From: Nitrospira sp.
Lineage (GTDB): Bacteria; Nitrospirota; Nitrospiria; Nitrospirales; Nitrospiraceae
Assembly (NCBI GenBank): GCA_024998705.1
Contig: JACOEF010000460.1
Location: 1-12,704 of the forward strand
Direction of reading: 5' to 3'
Length of the DNA stretch: 12,704 nt
Shown here: positions 1 to 6,589 of the stretch, one piece after another
Layout of the letters: every line of letters begins with the position of its first letter
How positions within the stretch are numbered: the first letter of the stretch is position 1
Position numbers and translations under genes: made by a program
The notes under the pieces: model-generated
The model's input: only the letters and a program-made list of their open reading frames with translations
Databases searched by the model: none
Told to the model about the DNA's origin: nothing

Positions 1-855
1 AAGGTGCTCGAACAGAAGGACATGGAACAACTCGGCATGGGTGCCTTGCTGGGCGTGGCGCGTGGCAGCCATGAGCCGCCGAAGTTCATCATCCTTGAAT
101 ACAAGGGCTCTAAAGCGAAGAAGGGCGATCCTCCGGTGGTGTTGGTGGGAAAGACCATCACCTTTGATACCGGCGGTATTTCGCTTAAGCCGGCCGAGAA
201 TATGGAGCATATGAAGGCCGATATGACCGGCGGCGCCGAGGTGCTGGCGACAATGCGGGCCGCGGCGAGGCTCAAGCTCCCCCTCCACCTCGTCAGCATT
301 TTGCCGGTGGCTGAAAATATGCCGGGCGGGCGGGCGATGCGGCCTGGAGATATCGTCACGACCCTCTCCGGCAAGACCGTCGAGGTGCAAAATACCGATG
401 CGGAGGGACGGCTGATTCTGTCGGATGCGCTGGCGTATGCGACCCGCTACAAGCCGTCGGTGTTGATCGATATTGCGACTCTGACCGGCGCCTGCGTGGT
501 GGCGCTTGGCCAATTCGCCATCGGGATGTTCGGGAATAACGATCCGTTAAAAGAGCAGGTCCGAAGCGCCGGGCAGCGCGCCGGTGAGCGTGTGTGGGAG
601 ATGCCGTTGTGGGAGGAGTATTTCGAGCAGCTGCGCAGTGACGTGGCGGATATGCGAAATATCGGCGGCAGGGGCGGAGGGATGATTACCGCGGCTCTGT
701 TCCTGAGCAAGTTTGTCGGTGATTGCCCGTGGATCCACCTGGACATCGCGAGCACCGATTGGAGTGAACGTGAGCGGGCCTATTTGCCGAAGGGGCCGAC
801 CGGGATCGGCACACGCCTGCTCATTCAGTTCCTCTTGGACCGCACGTTGCCGTAG
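1..855 (+). CDS. pepA: Leucyl aminopeptidase (M17 family), 3' part
   Basis: Cytosolic di-metal aminopeptidase that removes N-terminal residues from peptides. The gene enters from the left edge, so only about 284 C-terminal residues of a protein usually near 500 are visible; the N-terminal domain and start lie outside. Reading frame 1 is open from base 1. Counting from the GTG at base 4, the M17 catalytic set is complete: Lys50 (VGK), Asp55 (FDTGG), Lys62 (SLKP), Asp73 (KADM), then Asp132, Glu134 and Arg136 in the family signature NTDAEGRL. The spacing of these residues matches the E. coli PepA pattern as I know it, so the visible part should be catalytically intact. The stop is TAG at 853-855. 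nagZ follows 45 bases downstream on the same strand and could be cotranscribed. Family assignment is very secure; physiological substrates are not visible. Confidence 0.96.
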   Translation, partial: KVLEQKDMEQLGMGALLGVARGSHEPPKFIILEYKGSKAKKGDPPVVLVGKTITFDTGGISLKPAENMEHMKADMTGGAEVLATMRAAARLKLPLHLVSILPVAENMPGGRAMRPGDIVTTLSGKTVEVQNTDAEGRLILSDALAYATRYKPSVLIDIATLTGACVVALGQFAIGMFGNNDPLKEQVRSAGQRAGERVWEMPLWEEYFEQLRSDVADMRNIGGRGGGMITAALFLSKFVGDCPWIHLDIASTDWSERERAYLPKGPTGIGTRLLIQFLLDRTLP

Positions 856-900
856 GGGGCAGGTGCCTGCTTCTCACTCAGATCGTCACGGTAGGGGGTT

Positions 901-2052
901 ATGACACTACGCGAGCAAATCGGTCAGCTGTTTATGATGGGGTTCACCGGGACCACGGTCACCAGCGACCTGGCCTCGTTTCTGAAATCCTATACCCCGG
1001 GCGGCGTCATCTTTTTCCGGCGCAACCTCGAGTCGGTTCAGCAAATTGTCGATCTGACCAATGGGTTGCAGAGACTGTCGCCCGCTCAGCCGCTGCTGAT
1101 TGCGATTGATCAAGAGGGCGGTCGGGTGTCCCGGCTGCCGGCTGAGTTTACGATTTTTCCTCCCTGCGGGCAGTTGGGCCGGTGTAACTCCAGTGAGCTC
1201 GCCTATTCCGCTGCTGCCACCATTGCGAAAGAGTTGCGAGCCGTGGGTATCAACATGAACATGGCTCCGGTACTGGATGTGAACAGTAATCCGGAGAATC
1301 CCGTGATCGGCGATCGGGCATTCGGCGACTCCCCCGATCTTGTCGGCGAGATGGGGTTGGCGACCATCGGAGGCCTGCAGGATAATAGGGTGGTCGCATG
1401 CGGGAAGCACTTTCCCGGCCATGGAGACACAGCGACGGATTCGCACAAAGAACTGCCTGTCGTGGATGCCGGGCTGCCGCGGTTACGCGACACCGAGTTC
1501 CCTCCGTTTCAGCAGGCCATTCGTTACGGTGTGGCCAGCCTGATGACGGCCCATGTGCTATACCGGGCGTTGGACCCAGAGGCGCCGGCGACTCTGTCAT
1601 CGGCGGTCATCCAGCGCTTGCTGCGTGAGGAGTTTCGGTATGACGGGGTGGTCTTTACCGACGATCTGGAGATGCATGCCATCATCGATCACGATGGCAT
1701 CGGCGAGGCGGCGGTCCGGTCGTTTGTGGCCGGTTGTGATGTGGTGTTGATCTGTAAGGACCAAGACCGTGTGGTGACGGCGATGCAAGCCATGGAGCGT
1801 GCCGTGAACGACGGTCGCATTACCCAGGAACGATTGGCGGAGTCGCTGGCTCGCGTGGCGAAGCTCAAGGCGCAGTATCTTCATCCGTATAAGCCGGTCA
1901 CCATTTCCGATGCGCGACTGGTGGTGGGCTGTCGATCTCACCGGGTTCTGCTTGATTCGTGGCACAAGGCCTATGCGCGTCTCCCCAAACTGACGTCGGC
2001 TGATCCGCCGGAGTCGGTACCATCTCATGATTCTCCGGTAACCCACGTCTAA
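901..2052 (+). CDS. nagZ: Beta-N-acetylhexosaminidase NagZ (GH3)
   Basis: Glycoside hydrolase family 3 enzyme that removes GlcNAc from anhydro-muropeptides in peptidoglycan recycling. The 383-residue single-domain TIM-barrel form is typical of NagZ. Visible motifs: AIDQEGGRVSRLP at about residues 68-80 (sugar binding), KHFPGHGDTATDSHKELP at about 169-186 (its His/Asp loop supplies the NagZ-type acid/base dyad), and VFTDDLEM at 251-258, whose first Asp (residue 254) is the expected nucleophile. No signal peptide is present, fitting a cytoplasmic enzyme. An in-frame TAG at 892-894 excludes any earlier start, so ATG 901 is the first possible; a purine-rich AGGGGG lies very close upstream (893-898). 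The last 50 or so residues are a poorly conserved tail. No other recycling genes (ampG, ampD, anmK) are in the window. Other GH3 specificities are possible but the motifs favour NagZ. Confidence 0.93.
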   Translation: MTLREQIGQLFMMGFTGTTVTSDLASFLKSYTPGGVIFFRRNLESVQQIVDLTNGLQRLSPAQPLLIAIDQEGGRVSRLPAEFTIFPPCGQLGRCNSSELAYSAAATIAKELRAVGINMNMAPVLDVNSNPENPVIGDRAFGDSPDLVGEMGLATIGGLQDNRVVACGKHFPGHGDTATDSHKELPVVDAGLPRLRDTEFPPFQQAIRYGVASLMTAHVLYRALDPEAPATLSSAVIQRLLREEFRYDGVVFTDDLEMHAIIDHDGIGEAAVRSFVAGCDVVLICKDQDRVVTAMQAMERAVNDGRITQERLAESLARVAKLKAQYLHPYKPVTISDARLVVGCRSHRVLLDSWHKAYARLPKLTSADPPESVPSHDSPVTHV

Positions 2053-2201
2053 GGGCTGTGTGTTGATTCCATCACGTAACCGGATTCAGCCTTCGAAGGC
2101 TCCTCCGGTGGAGTCCCTGCTGGCTTTTCCGTCGGCGATCTGATTCACTATCGGATCAGCTTCAATTTCCCGGTGTTCCGATTCATTCATTTCGAGGCAG
2201 C
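2053..2201. other. Intergenic region with small inverted repeats
   Basis: This 149-base gap separates nagZ from the cysteine-repeat gene. It holds a perfect 12-base palindrome GCCTTCGAAGGC (2090-2101). A possible 7-base-pair hairpin with one G-U pair follows, in which GATCTGA pairs with TCGGATC (about 2138-2158). Neither is followed by a clear T run, so neither is a convincing intrinsic terminator. The downstream ribosome site is GAGG at 2194-2197. I see no strong sigma-70-like promoter. Confidence 0.4.
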
Positions 2202-2588
2202 ATGGCAATCAAAAAGGGCGACATTCTCGACGAGCGAAAACGCTTTCCGGATTCGTGCGGGTTAGTGGTCAAGGTGGCCGGCGGCGGCGAGGGATTCCAG
2301 AAGATCTTCTGTTGCGGGCATGAACTGACAGACGAAGATGTGGTGCCGGACATCATCACTTCGAGAGGCCGGAGGAAAGGCGAATTGCTCCCCGGTGCCA
2401 TGCTGGAAGAAAAACGGCAGTTTCCCGACTCTTGCGGTTTGCGCGTGATGGTGATCGACGGAGGCGCCGGGTTTCAGGGGATCAACTGTTGTGGCCACAC
2501 CGTCACGGCCAAAGCGGTCCATAGCTTGAAATTCGGTCAACCGCGGGAGGACTATCCCATGCCGACCGGTCAGGCAGGAACCGCATGA
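2202..2588 (+). CDS. Small duplicated Cys/His motif protein, desulforedoxin-knuckle-like
   Basis: I do not recognise a named family. The 128-residue protein consists mainly of two copies of a roughly 36-residue unit (residues 8-43 and 67-102), about 22 of 36 positions identical, joined by a 23-residue basic linker. Each copy has the core FPDSCGL, then GG-x-GFQ, then CCGH: Cys19, Cys37, Cys38, His40 in copy one and Cys78, Cys96, Cys97, His99 in copy two. The pattern CG..V.V..GG.G....CCG recalls the iron-binding knuckle of desulforedoxin and desulfoferrodoxin N-termini (C-x2-C then C-C). Here the first cysteine is replaced by proline in both copies, and the conserved His could be a substitute ligand. 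There is no signal peptide or membrane segment, so it is probably cytoplasmic. ATG 2202 has GAGG four bases upstream. Its stop overlaps the next start (ATGA), so the two are coupled. Metal binding is inference. Confidence 0.75.
   Translation: MAIKKGDILDERKRFPDSCGLVVKVAGGGEGFQKIFCCGHELTDEDVVPDIITSRGRRKGELLPGAMLEEKRQFPDSCGLRVMVIDGGAGFQGINCCGHTVTAKAVHSLKFGQPREDYPMPTGQAGTA
2223..2330 (+). repeat. Cys-motif unit, copy 1 (protein-level duplication)
   Basis: Codes for residues 8-43 of the small cysteine protein. It carries FPDSCGL and CCGH and aligns without gaps to the second unit at 2400-2507. The duplication is clear in the protein, and the DNA has diverged. Confidence 0.8.
2400..2507 (+). repeat. 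Cys-motif unit, copy 2 (protein-level duplication)
   Basis: Codes for residues 67-102, offset 59 residues from copy 1, with the same FPDSCGL, GFQ and CCGH landmarks and the same Cys/His spacing. Confidence 0.8.
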
Positions 2589-3109
2589 CGCCACCGGTGA
2601 CCCCTCCCGGGCCTCTGGAGAAGTCCCGCCGGGCAACCATGCAGTGGTTGCTGGGATTCATGGACCATTTGGACCGGCTGGGGTATGTCGCGGCAGGATT
2701 CAGCTTGCTGGCCTTAGGCATGCTGATTTTTGTTCATGCCTGGTATGCCTTTTTCTTGCGCTCCGACAATGTTCCCCTCCTGCCGGCCGGGCTTAAGCTG
2801 TTGAATGATCTGCTGCTCGTCATCATCCTGCTGGAATTGTTCCGAACGGTGGTGCGGTTTCTTCAAACCGAGGTGCTGGAATTGGAGCCCTATCTGGCGG
2901 TCGGCATCATCGCCTGCACGCGGCGGGTGTTGACGGCCAGTGCGGAATTGTCCCATCAGCTTGAGGTGGTGACGCGAGAGGCGAGACAGGAACTCTTTCA
3001 GCAGTACGTGATGGATGTCGGCCTCAACGTGACCGTGATCATCGTCCTCATCTTGGGTGTCTACCTGCTACGCATGCGTCCCACGAGAGAGCGCCCCGCG
3101 GCGGCCTAG
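2585..3109 (+). CDS. PsiE-like integral membrane protein
   Basis: A 174-residue protein with four predicted membrane stretches at about residues 33-57, 72-92, 102-118 and 147-162. The middle section (LLLVIILLELFRTVVRFL, then a Pro-containing turn and VGIIACTRRVL) matches the pattern I know from the phosphate-starvation-inducible PsiE family. The biochemical role of that family is unknown, and its E. coli member is controlled by phosphate and cAMP-CRP. I see no Pho box here, so phosphate regulation is not supported. ATG 2585 overlaps the preceding stop in ATGA, which favours this start over the internal ATG at residue 19. The charged segment between the third and fourth membrane stretches (about 121-140) is Glu/Arg/Gln rich and probably helical. 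Coupling to the cysteine-repeat protein suggests a shared role, which is unproven. Confidence 0.78.
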   Translation: MTPPVTPPGPLEKSRRATMQWLLGFMDHLDRLGYVAAGFSLLALGMLIFVHAWYAFFLRSDNVPLLPAGLKLLNDLLLVIILLELFRTVVRFLQTEVLELEPYLAVGIIACTRRVLTASAELSHQLEVVTREARQELFQQYVMDVGLNVTVIIVLILGVYLLRMRPTRERPAAA

Positions 3110-3296
3110 TTGAATCTGGACCATATAGCAGGGGGGATAGGCCCATCTTGCCCTCTTCCCGCCTCTTATGGCATCATGCACCTCTTCTTGGAGGCGCGGT
3201 GGCCACATTGCTTGAATATGTGGGGTCAGTGCATATCTATCTCGGGCCGTACCGGGGGAACCCGATTGCCTTGTATTTGAGGCGTACGGAGACCGG

Positions 3297-3659
3297 GTGC
3301 CAGATCGGTCCCGGGCCTATCCATGGAATGACGTGGTGGGTGCGGGAGAAACGCCGAACAAAGCCGCCGCGGATTTTGAAGAAAAGTGGAAAGGCAAAGG
3401 GCTGGCAGCCGATATGTATTCAGGCCCTTCCTGGGAAGGCGGAATTAAACCCGAGCGGCCCGCTCCGCCGAAACCCGCTGCTCCACCCAAGCCACCGGCC
3501 GCCCCGGCCGCCGGCGCGCCTGCTTCCGCGGCCCCAGGCGCCGCTTCGGCAGCGCCAGGTTCCCCTGCTCCTGCAGCAGTTGCCGCCAAGCCGGCCGCTT
3601 CGGCTGCAACGGTGCCACCTGCGTCCGCTCCTGTTGTCCCAACCGAAGCCTCGTCCTAG
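3297..3659 (+). CDS. Small Ala/Pro-rich hypothetical protein (start uncertain)
   Basis: This frame encodes a 120-residue protein. Residues 1-52 look like an ordinary soluble segment (YPWNDVVGAGETPNKAAADF, then Lys-rich EEKWKGKGL). The remaining 60 or so residues are an almost pure Ala/Pro/Ser low-complexity tail. GTG 3297 has GGAGA at 3288-3292 as a possible ribosome site. The frame is open back to the TGA at 3213-3215, and that upstream stretch also reads like protein (for example VFEAYGDRVPDRS), but it has no ATG, GTG or TTG. The true start may therefore be non-canonical or hidden by a frameshift. A competing TTG-initiated frame at 3148-3690 gives an Arg/Pro/Leu-rich product typical of a shadow frame. 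I do not recognise a family. It ends 36 bases before the convergent permease gene. Confidence 0.5.
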   Translation: MPDRSRAYPWNDVVGAGETPNKAAADFEEKWKGKGLAADMYSGPSWEGGIKPERPAPPKPAAPPKPPAAPAAGAPASAAPGAASAAPGSPAPAAVAAKPAASAATVPPASAPVVPTEASS

Positions 3660-3695
3660 TTTTGCCTGTCTTCAGTTTCGTCGTTCATGATTCGA

Positions 3696-5141
3696 CTATG
3701 CCGGTCGAGGTGACTTGGCCTGTTCTGTCGAGGGTCTCGTAGCGAGTTTGCTATGGCGCATCCCATACATGACGTAGACCACGATGCCGATGATGGTCCA
3801 CACAAAGAACCGGATCCAGGTCATCCAAGGGAGGAAATACATCAGGCCTAGACAGGCCAAGACTCCGAGGATGGGGACGACCGGCATGAATGGCATACGG
3901 AAGGGACGTGGGTGGTTCGGTTTGGTGTAGCGAAGGACCATGATGCCGATACAGACGAGGACAAAGGCGAAGAGTGTCCCGATGTTCGTCATATCCGCTG
4001 CCTCCCCGATGGGAATGAGCGCGGCCATGATGGCGACGGCCGCGCCCGTCAAATAGGTCGCGTGGTGCGGTGTTCGAAACTTTGGATGGACGCCTGAAAG
4101 CCAGGGTCCGAGGAGGCCGTCTCGGGACATGGCGAAAAAGACCCGAATCTGGCCCAGCATCATCACTACCAGGACGCTCGTAATTCCCGCTACCGCTCCG
4201 GTCGCCACGATGGCGGCTCCCCACTTGAATCCGACCATGCGGAGCCCTTCAGCCACCGGTGCGTGGACGTCGATCTGCGAAGAGGGCACTAGGCCGGTCA
4301 GGACCGCGGCAACGGCAATATAGAGCACGGTGCAGATGGCCAGCGAGGCGAAGATCCCGATGGGTAAATCCCGTTGAGGGTTCTTGGCTTCTTCGGCGGT
4401 GGTGGACACAGCGTCGAACCCGATATAGGCGAAAAATACGATGGCTGCAGCCGCGCCCACGCCGGCAAACCCGAACGGCATAAATGGAGACCAATTGGAC
4501 GCGTCGACGGAGGACGTGCCGACCGCAATGAAGAAGACAATTACGGCAAGCTTGATCAGCACAATGCCGCAGGTGGCGCGTGCGCTTTCCTTCACCCCGA
4601 CGATCAAGATGCCGGTGACGAGCAACACGATGATTGCGGCCGGGATATTCGCGATGCCGCCGTCCGAGCCGGGCGGATGAGTAGCCCAGTAGGGGAGTTC
4701 AAGGCCACAGAGTTTGAGGATGTTGTTAAAGTACCCGGACCATCCGATCGCGACGGCCACGCAGGCCACACCGTATTCCAGGATCAGATTCCAACCTGTC
4801 AGCCAGGCCAGAAACTCTCCCAGGGTAGCGTAGGAGTAGGTATAGGCGCTGCCGGCTACCGGGATCATGGCGGCAAATTCGGCATAGCAGAGGGCGGCCA
4901 GTGCGCAGGTGATGCCTGAAAGAATGAAAGACAGCATGATGCCGGGCCCCGCGCCTGGCCGGTGCGCATCACCGACAATCGCGGTGCCGATCAGCACGAA
5001 GATGCCGGTCCCGATGATGGCGCCGATGCCGAGTCCGGTCAGATCCCAGGCCGTCAGGCTCCGTTTCAGACGATGTTCAGGAGCGTCGGAATCAGCGAGA
5101 ATTCGTTCGATAGATTTGGTGCGAAACAGCGGATTGCCCAC
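3696..5141 (-). CDS. APC-superfamily amino acid permease
   Basis: A polytopic inner-membrane transporter of about 481 residues with roughly 12 hydrophobic segments, related to cationic-amino-acid/YfnA-type permeases. The first membrane segment holds the substrate-backbone motif GIGAIIGTGIF (about residues 38-48). The family loop EEAKNPQRDLPIGI lies near 250-263 and MSRDGLLG near 338-345. I chose GTG 5141 because AGGA lies six bases upstream and the product then begins GNPLFRTKSIE, the usual N-terminus of the family. An in-frame ATG at 5186 would add 15 residues but has no visible ribosome site. The stop is TAG at 3698-3696. It lies 63 bases downstream of the C26 hydrolase gene and is probably in the same transcript. 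The substrate cannot be read from sequence; the neighbour hints at a gamma-glutamyl compound, amino acid or polyamine. Confidence 0.9.
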   Translation of the reverse strand: MGNPLFRTKSIERILADSDAPEHRLKRSLTAWDLTGLGIGAIIGTGIFVLIGTAIVGDAHRPGAGPGIMLSFILSGITCALAALCYAEFAAMIPVAGSAYTYSYATLGEFLAWLTGWNLILEYGVACVAVAIGWSGYFNNILKLCGLELPYWATHPPGSDGGIANIPAAIIVLLVTGILIVGVKESARATCGIVLIKLAVIVFFIAVGTSSVDASNWSPFMPFGFAGVGAAAAIVFFAYIGFDAVSTTAEEAKNPQRDLPIGIFASLAICTVLYIAVAAVLTGLVPSSQIDVHAPVAEGLRMVGFKWGAAIVATGAVAGITSVLVVMMLGQIRVFFAMSRDGLLGPWLSGVHPKFRTPHHATYLTGAAVAIMAALIPIGEAADMTNIGTLFAFVLVCIGIMVLRYTKPNHPRPFRMPFMPVVPILGVLACLGLMYFLPWMTWIRFFVWTIIGIVVYVMYGMRHSKLATRPSTEQAKSPRPA

Positions 5142-5204
5142 ACAGCGTCCTCTCTCCGGTGGCGTCACCTCCAGGGCCGCTGTCATAGCGGAAGGAGCAC
5201 CGTG

Positions 5205-5981
5205 TCATGAGTTGTTCCCGCGTCTCGCAGGTGAAGGTTGGAGTGCCGGGCGGTGTGAAGCGGCCCGCAAGAATGTCTGAAAGAGTCGCCGGTGGAGGAG
5301 GTGGCGTTCAAACAAGAATTCGGGGTGCCATTGCAAGCCGAGGAAGAAGGGGTGCGTCGGATGTTCGATCGCTTCAACGATTCCATCCGGCGCCGTTGCG
5401 CTGGCGATGAGGGGATGCCCGACCGCTTTCACCGATTGGTGGTGCGAGCTGTTTACCCGCATACGGGTGTGTTTGACGATTCGATTGAGCAGGCTGCCGG
5501 GCGCGATGGAGACGCTGTGGTAGAGTTGAACGGCTGGCGTCGTCTGTCGATGCTGCAACACATGGTCGACCTGAGCAGGCAGGTCCTGGTAGAGGCTTCC
5601 TCCGCAGGCGACATTCATGGTTTGCATGCCTCCGCAGATGGCCAGAGTTGGGATGTGCTTGCTGATGGCGAGACGGACCAGGTCCAGTTCGAAGCTGGAG
5701 CGGCGTTTGGCGACGATCGGAAAGGTGAATCGCTTTTGTTCTGCGTAGAGGCTCGGGTCTAAGTCCGGGCCGCTTCCCGTCAACAGCAGCCCGTCGATTC
5801 CTTGCAGGAGCCGCCGGCGGGCAGAGCGGTCTGCCACCAGCGGGAGAATCACCGGCACGCCGCCGAGTTCCTCAATTGCGCGGACGTACCGCGCCCGTAA
5901 AAAATACGTGGGCTCTTTACCGCCCCATTCTTGACGATCACCGGCATTGAAGTCGGGCGTGACTCCGATGACGGGTTTCAT
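5205..5981 (-). CDS. Class I glutamine-amidotransferase-like hydrolase, peptidase C26 (PuuD-like)
   Basis: A 258-residue cytoplasmic protein of the family that includes gamma-glutamyl-gamma-aminobutyrate hydrolase PuuD. The N-terminus KPVIGVTPDF and GSGPDLDPSLY (about residues 69-79) are family landmarks. The nucleophile elbow is AICGGMQTMNVACGGSLYQD with catalytic Cys116, and the His/Glu pair is in GLQWHPEF (His219, Glu221). All three catalytic residues are present. The elbow reads CGG where most relatives I know read CRG. ATG 5981 begins one base after the TAG of the upstream gene (5985-5983), indicating translational coupling. A longer reading from 6065 would overlap that gene by over 80 bases and lacks family homology in its first 28 residues. 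The downstream permease suggests hydrolysis of an imported compound. No PuuA, PuuB or PuuC homologue is in the window, so a full putrescine pathway is not supported. Confidence 0.85.
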   Translation of the reverse strand: MKPVIGVTPDFNAGDRQEWGGKEPTYFLRARYVRAIEELGGVPVILPLVADRSARRRLLQGIDGLLLTGSGPDLDPSLYAEQKRFTFPIVAKRRSSFELDLVRLAISKHIPTLAICGGMQTMNVACGGSLYQDLPAQVDHVLQHRQTTPAVQLYHSVSIAPGSLLNRIVKHTRMRVNSSHHQSVKAVGHPLIASATAPDGIVEAIEHPTHPFFLGLQWHPEFLFERHLLHRRLFQTFLRAASHRPALQPSPARRGNNS

Positions 5982-5982
5982 G

Positions 5983-6456
5983 CTAGCGGATGGGTTCCAA
6001 TGGTAACGGAACCGGTTCCGAGGTGCTGTAATCACTGGCCTCTCGGGCCGGCTCGCTCGAGACACCGAGGAAGCGGATGGGTTTATCGCCCTTCAGATGG
6101 TCCGGCGTGATGACGTAGGTGCCGTACATGCTGGGGACCCAGATATTCTTGGCGGTCTGTTCACTGAACCCTGAGAAGCCATAGGCCAATCCGCCCACAA
6201 CCCCGCCTCCGATGGCGAAGGCCAGTTTGAGCGGGAAGTAAACGATCGTGGCCAGTGCGGAGCCTACCTGAACGCCGACACCCGAAGCGCTGGCATCGTT
6301 CGCTGAGACAGGCACATTGGAAGCGCCACTCGACTCCTGTGCTGAAACGGGGGCGATGAGTAAGGCCAGCGAACAGATCGTGACAAGACTGAAGACGAAA
6401 ACTTGGGCCCAGAGGCTGCGTCGTCTTTTAAGTGGCAGATAGACAGAGACGTTCAC
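5983..6456 (-). CDS. Exported or membrane small protein with glycine-rich hydrophobic segment
   Basis: Unrecognised 157-residue protein. Residues 8-39 form a signal peptide: basic KRRR, a hydrophobic core, then APVSA followed by QE, a good signal-peptidase I site after residue 39. The mature part has a Ser/Ala-rich stretch (41-62), then a hydrophobic segment with a glycine-rich core, FAIGGGVVGGLAYGF (about 80-94). A conserved-looking tail follows, with IWVPSMYGTYVITPDHL (about 105-121). It ends in an acidic, Pro-rich stretch. It is likely periplasmic and membrane-associated. GTG 6456 is supported by GAAGGAGG at 6465-6472, a near-perfect ribosome site, and by a promoter at 6528-6555. It is the first gene of the unit that continues with the C26 hydrolase and the permease. 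No function can be assigned. Confidence 0.8.
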   Translation of the reverse strand: MNVSVYLPLKRRRSLWAQVFVFSLVTICSLALLIAPVSAQESSGASNVPVSANDASASGVGVQVGSALATIVYFPLKLAFAIGGGVVGGLAYGFSGFSEQTAKNIWVPSMYGTYVITPDHLKGDKPIRFLGVSSEPAREASDYSTSEPVPLPLEPIR

Positions 6457-6527
6457 GTTGGGTGCCTCCTTCGTGCTGAAGTTCCGGTGCGGTGGAAAGA
6501 AAAATGAATGCCGATGAGTCCGTTGTC

Positions 6528-6555
6528 GTTATAACAAATTCGCCCCCGTTTTCAA
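6528..6555 (-). promoter_or_regulatory. Sigma-70-like promoter for the exported protein/C26 hydrolase/permease unit
   Basis: On the minus strand, TTGAAA (6555-6550) and TATAAC (6533-6528) are 16 bases apart, each five of six to consensus. The predicted start of transcription is near 6521, giving a leader of about 65 bases that contains the strong ribosome site. Confidence 0.6.
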
Positions 6556-6589
6556 ACCCCTTCCGGCTTTGCTGTCAGTCCGTTGTTCA

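Noticed and set aside
860..872. Inverted repeat GCAGGTGCCTGC after pepA
   Set aside because: Stem too short with almost no loop and no T run, so not a supportable terminator.
3440..3620. Low-complexity GC-rich tract as a possible repeat array
   Set aside because: It is explained by Ala/Pro codons of the small ORF; no regular repeat unit or spacing, so not a CRISPR or DNA-level tandem repeat.
3148..3690. 180-codon TTG-initiated plus-strand frame
   Set aside because: The second half is Arg/Pro/Leu-rich repetitive sequence, typical of an out-of-frame reading of the Ala/Pro-rich gene at 3297-3659; no family resemblance and a weak start.
4374..4919. 181-codon plus-strand frame inside the permease gene
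   Set aside because: Antisense shadow of a well-supported membrane transporter; Gly/Asp/Arg-rich composition typical of reverse-frame readings.
5982..6065. Extended N-terminus of the C26 hydrolase from 6065
   Set aside because: It overlaps the upstream gene and the extra 28 residues do not resemble the family; ATG 5981 directly follows the upstream stop.
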